NCBI GenBank assembly: GCA_039030335.1
Contig: JBCCEJ010000008.1
Location: forward strand, 53,969 to 117,968
DNA length: 64,000 nt
Origin: JBCCEJ01 sp039030335
GTDB taxonomy: Bacteria; Pseudomonadota; Gammaproteobacteria; HK1
Reading direction: 5' to 3'
This document shows positions 61,365 through 64,000 of this stretch, in pieces (position 1 is the stretch's first letter; each line of letters opens with the position of its first letter). A model generated the notes under the pieces. The model searched no databases. It saw only the letters and a list, made by a program, of their open reading frames with translations, and was not told the origin of the DNA. The position numbers were made by a program, and so were the translations under genes.

Positions 61365-63313
61365 TGCACCAGCGCGAGACCGATACCCGTGCCGGCGGTC
61401 TCGCGGGTCATCTCATTTTCGGACCGGTAGAAAAGCTCGAAGATGCGCTTCATCTGACTCCTTGCGATTCCCGGACCAAAATCCCTCACCGAGATGCACG
61501 GCACATCGCCGCCTTCGAGATAAACCCGCACTTCGATACGTTGCGTTGCAGACCGGGCCGAGAACTTGACCGCGTTGTCGAGCAGATTGATAAGAATCTG
61601 GCTGACGAAATCGCGGTCGACCCGCGTTTGTAATTCAGCATCGGCGTCGGGGCCCGCAAAGTCGAGCTCGAACTCCGTTGATTCGAGTTGCGCGCTCGCG
61701 CGCTCGGCTACCAGGTCGGTCAGTTCACGCATCGTCACCGCCTCCAGCGTCACGTCGAGTTCGTTGCGTGTCATCCGGGCGAGTTGCAGCACGTTCTGAA
61801 TGAGCCGGGTCAACCGCTCACTCTCGGTGAAAATGAAATCGTAATAGCTCGTGCGGCGTTCCTCGCTGACCCATCCGGCGCGCAACATCTCGCCATACAT
61901 GCGTATCGACGTGAGCGGCGTTTTCAGCTCGTGACTGACCGCGGCCACGAAGTCCTGCTGTTGTTGGGCGAGATCGATCTGTTTCGCGATCAGGCGATAG
62001 AACAACAGACTGCTGACAACGAGCACTGCGCTGATGATCACCGCAAGCCATGTGACGAGCGTGCCGCCAGGGCCGGCCGGAAGTCGGCGCAGACTGAAGA
62101 TCAGTTCGAAGTCCGAGAGCGGTGCCGAGAGTTTTGCCTTGTGAAGCAGCGCCCCGCTGAACTCCGCGGCACTGGATACGAGCCGGCTCGTCGGCTGCCC
62201 GCTGAACACCTTGATGACGGCCCCCTGATACGCGAGCGCAAGCTTTGCGTTGGCGGCCAGAACGGTCTCGGCAAAAGGCACCTCAACCAGCGCGCGGGCG
62301 AGCGCGTCGACATCCAGCAGCGCGCCCTGAACATACCGTTTCCCGTCACGCCAGACGCGCCGGTGCAGCACGAGGTGCCCGCTCGTCAGAAAGCTGAGTT
62401 CAAATGGTCCAACCTCACTTTCGAACGTTCGGATCCGCACATCGGATGCGGTACCGGCCGACAACTGCGGCACGTCGTTCAACTCCGCGAGGGCGGCGCG
62501 CTCCTTGCGTACTGCCCGTGCGGGTGCGGGCTTCAGTTTCTTGAGCGCCGGCCGCGCGCCCGCCGCCTTCGCGCTAACCTGTTCCTCGAGCGTCGAATCC
62601 AACGCGAGATCGGAGACCTGACCGATCGAACGTCCTGATGCCCGGTTCCTGGCCGGGTCTACGCGGTCGTCCGACAGACGATCGAAATACGCCTGTGCGA
62701 GCGGCGGCGAGACGGCCGCCTCGAGCTTGACGCTGCTGCTGTCAGCATCTTCGACGTCGTACTCGAGTGGCACGTCCGCAGGTGCGCCGGCCGTCGCTAG
62801 CGGCACCGCCGCCCGGGTTTCCATCATCTGGTTGTCGACGAGAATCTGTTGCAACCGATTCTGTAAGGCCAGCCGTTGGCGCACCTCTCCGGCGGCGAGA
62901 CCAAACTCGTTTGAGGCCACTTCAGTTGCGGGCAGTAACGGCGTCGAGAAGCGCCCATCCGCGTCGAGCTGGAAATACCCGAGCAGGCCCGGCACCGCCG
63001 CGTTGACCGGAAATGCCGACAATCGCGAACGCTGCACATAGCGGGCAGTGGGGTCGCCGGTTACCGCGAGAAACGAATAGTCCGCGAAGGTGTGTGCCTC
63101 TTGCTGGTCAATCCATGCACGGGCACGCGCGTCCACACGCTGCACGAATTCCTCCGCGAGCTGGCGTTGCTGATGGAACGCCTGCCACTTCAGCTGCTCG
63201 TAGGCATTGACACAGAGCGCGCCAGTCGGAATGCCAAGCGCCAGCGCAAACGCCGCTATCCATGCGCGGAGCTGCCATCGCGACATGCCTGCCAGCGTTC
63301 GCTTGAAAGCCAT
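61226..63313 (-). CDS. Membrane sensor histidine kinase with long periplasmic domain
   Basis: The 695-residue protein has an N-terminal membrane helix (17-37) and a periplasmic domain of about 380 residues, with an Ala/Pro/Lys-rich segment around 245-272. A second helix (419-440) follows, then HisKA with His461 in FVAAVSHELKTP, and HATPase with N580 (LLDNAVKF), DFGPG at 611-615 and GTGIGLAL at 641-648. The last seven residues (RCRNPSV) are read through what looks like DMT-gene sequence, so the original C-terminus may have been slightly different. It starts three bases after the response regulator stop, so the pair is an operon. Confidence 0.92.
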   Translation of the reverse strand: MAFKRTLAGMSRWQLRAWIAAFALALGIPTGALCVNAYEQLKWQAFHQQRQLAEEFVQRVDARARAWIDQQEAHTFADYSFLAVTGDPTARYVQRSRLSAFPVNAAVPGLLGYFQLDADGRFSTPLLPATEVASNEFGLAAGEVRQRLALQNRLQQILVDNQMMETRAAVPLATAGAPADVPLEYDVEDADSSSVKLEAAVSPPLAQAYFDRLSDDRVDPARNRASGRSIGQVSDLALDSTLEEQVSAKAAGARPALKKLKPAPARAVRKERAALAELNDVPQLSAGTASDVRIRTFESEVGPFELSFLTSGHLVLHRRVWRDGKRYVQGALLDVDALARALVEVPFAETVLAANAKLALAYQGAVIKVFSGQPTSRLVSSAAEFSGALLHKAKLSAPLSDFELIFSLRRLPAGPGGTLVTWLAVIISAVLVVSSLLFYRLIAKQIDLAQQQQDFVAAVSHELKTPLTSIRMYGEMLRAGWVSEERRTSYYDFIFTESERLTRLIQNVLQLARMTRNELDVTLEAVTMRELTDLVAERASAQLESTEFELDFAGPDADAELQTRVDRDFVSQILINLLDNAVKFSARSATQRIEVRVYLEGGDVPCISVRDFGPGIARSQMKRIFELFYRSENEMTRETAGTGIGLALVHQLARAMGARVDVANVAGGSGGDAQTGGARFTLRLQLAARCRNPSV

Positions 63314-63316
63314 GCC

Positions 63317-63928
63317 TCAATCAGCCGGATCGGGACACAGGCGATAGCCCGCACCGCGGACCGTGGTCAACAACCGCGGGGCCTGCGGATTCGCTTCGAG
63401 TTTGCGACGCAGCTTCGCGATATGGATATCGACCGTGCGAGTCTCTATATCCAGGCTTTGTTTGTAGCCCCAAACTTCGCTCAGTAACTCGTCGCGCCCA
63501 ACGGGCCGTTCGCGGTGCGTGTGCAGATACTGCACCACTTCCACCTCCCGGCGGGTAAATCGAACCACATCACCGCGAACTTCGGCGGAAAGGTTCTGCG
63601 TATCCACGCGAACATCGGTTGCCAGCTGAATAACGGCCATGTCGGTGTAGGTTGGACGAGTGCGGCGCAAGACGGCCTCGACCCGCAGTACGAGCTCGGC
63701 GATCGAGAACGGTTTGGTGACGTAGTCGTCCGCACCGAGCGTCAGGCCCTGAATACGATCGTCGTCTTCACCGCGGGCCGTCAGCATGATGATGGCCTGA
63801 TCGGGATGCCGCGCCCGTACGCGTTCACAGATGTCCAGACCGTTGATGCCCGGCAACATGACATCCAACAGCACGAGATCGAACTCGCCGGTGCAGGCGA
63901 GTTCGAGGCCGGCAGTGCCGTCTTCTGC
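63317..63928 (-). CDS. OmpR-family response regulator, 5' end replaced by inverted copy
   Basis: The receiver domain contains DLVLLDVMLPGINGLDICERVR with the phospho-acceptor Asp in LLDVMLPG, TARGEDDDRIQG and Lys in VTKPF. A winged-helix DNA-binding domain follows (VRFTRREVEVVQYL, TRTVDIHIAKLRRKLE, TVRGAGYRL). The first roughly 35 residues, including the acidic pocket, are missing: at 63928 the sequence turns into an inverted copy of 63780-63852. A start within that copy would be spurious. It is upstream of and co-directional with the histidine kinase gene, three bases apart. Confidence 0.85.
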   Translation of the reverse strand, partial: AEDGTAGLELACTGEFDLVLLDVMLPGINGLDICERVRARHPDQAIIMLTARGEDDDRIQGLTLGADDYVTKPFSIAELVLRVEAVLRRTRPTYTDMAVIQLATDVRVDTQNLSAEVRGDVVRFTRREVEVVQYLHTHRERPVGRDELLSEVWGYKQSLDIETRTVDIHIAKLRRKLEANPQAPRLLTTVRGAGYRLCPDPAD

Positions 63929-64000
63929 GGGCATCAACGGTCTGGACATCTGTGAACGCGTACGGGCGCGGCATCCCGATCAGGCCATCATCATGCTGAC
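63780..64000. repeat. 73-bp perfect inverted repeat at the window end
   Basis: Positions 63928-64000 are the exact reverse complement of 63780-63852, with a 75-bp spacer. The arms encode the same receiver-domain segment (INGLDICERVRARHP and on), once on the minus strand inside the response regulator gene and once on the plus strand at the edge. The match runs to the last base, so its true length is unknown. It is either a sequencing or assembly fold-back or a real inverted duplication. Confidence 0.95.

Noticed and set aside
63929..63949. ATG at 63949 as the start of the response regulator
   Set aside because: It lies in the inverted copy, so the residues it would add are antisense of the receiver domain, not a natural N-terminus.
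1..64000. tRNA, rRNA, CRISPR arrays, insertion sequences, prophage genes
   Set aside because: I looked for cloverleaf-like segments, regularly spaced repeats and transposase or integrase motifs on both strands and found none that hold up.

Overview
The window is GC-rich bacterial chromosome with short intergenic gaps and mixed strands. I see no rRNA, tRNA, CRISPR array, phage gene or transposase. The gene families (TAXI-type TRAP transporter, Wzm/Wzt-like ABC exporter, GcvA-type LysR regulator, M3 dipeptidyl carboxypeptidase, crotonases, CaiB, TauD/TfdA dioxygenases, thiolase/DUF35 pair) suggest a metabolically versatile, probably environmental proteobacterium. The sequence alone does not fix the class.

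About 1-31 kb is a dense catabolic region. It holds three TauD/TfdA dioxygenases and a butyrobetaine-dioxygenase-like paralogue. It also holds carboxymuconolactone decarboxylase (CMD) proteins in three architectures, a cysteine-less thiolase with a DUF35 zinc-ribbon partner, and a nitroreductase. Further genes are a PLP aminotransferase, two SDR dehydrogenases, an HD-domain protein with the ligand pattern of PhnZ/MIOX-type di-iron oxygenases, and a 2-keto-4-pentenoate hydratase. A co-directional run follows: leuC-leuD, crotonase and D-2-hydroxyacid dehydrogenase, then (after a gap) dienelactone hydrolase. Then come a CaiB transferase, an editing deacylase, MATE and DMT exporters, a Rieske ferredoxin, an SMP-30 lactonase, pyroglutamyl peptidase, two GSTs and an FMN hydroxyacid oxidase. 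The content fits oxidation of an aromatic, alicyclic or branched acid through CoA esters and lactones, but the substrate cannot be read from the sequence.

About 31-40 kb is envelope and signalling: a Wzm/Wzt-like pair without glycan genes, an MFS transporter, and a multi-TM/GAF/zinc-ribbon/Ser-Thr kinase divergent from a class III nucleotide cyclase with an altered active site. A Tat-exported unknown and an exported SBP56-like protein lacking the family Cys motif follow.

About 40-50 kb is catabolic again: 4-oxalomesaconate tautomerase-like protein, salicylate-hydroxylase-like and Baeyer-Villiger-type monooxygenases, enolase-superfamily enzyme, DMT transporter, and a LysR regulator divergent from a 79-residue protein across an AT-rich gap with a perfect 16-bp palindrome. 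About 50-60 kb has a radical SAM protein, DUF547 protein, TAXI-TRAP transporter with an inter-gene hairpin, a DUF1932 dehydrogenase, an M3 peptidase and a DehI-like protein. The last 4 kb holds a DMT gene cut off where it meets a sensor kinase gene tail to tail, and a response regulator interrupted by a 73-bp inverted copy of itself that runs to the window edge. That end may be an assembly fold-back or a real inverted duplication.
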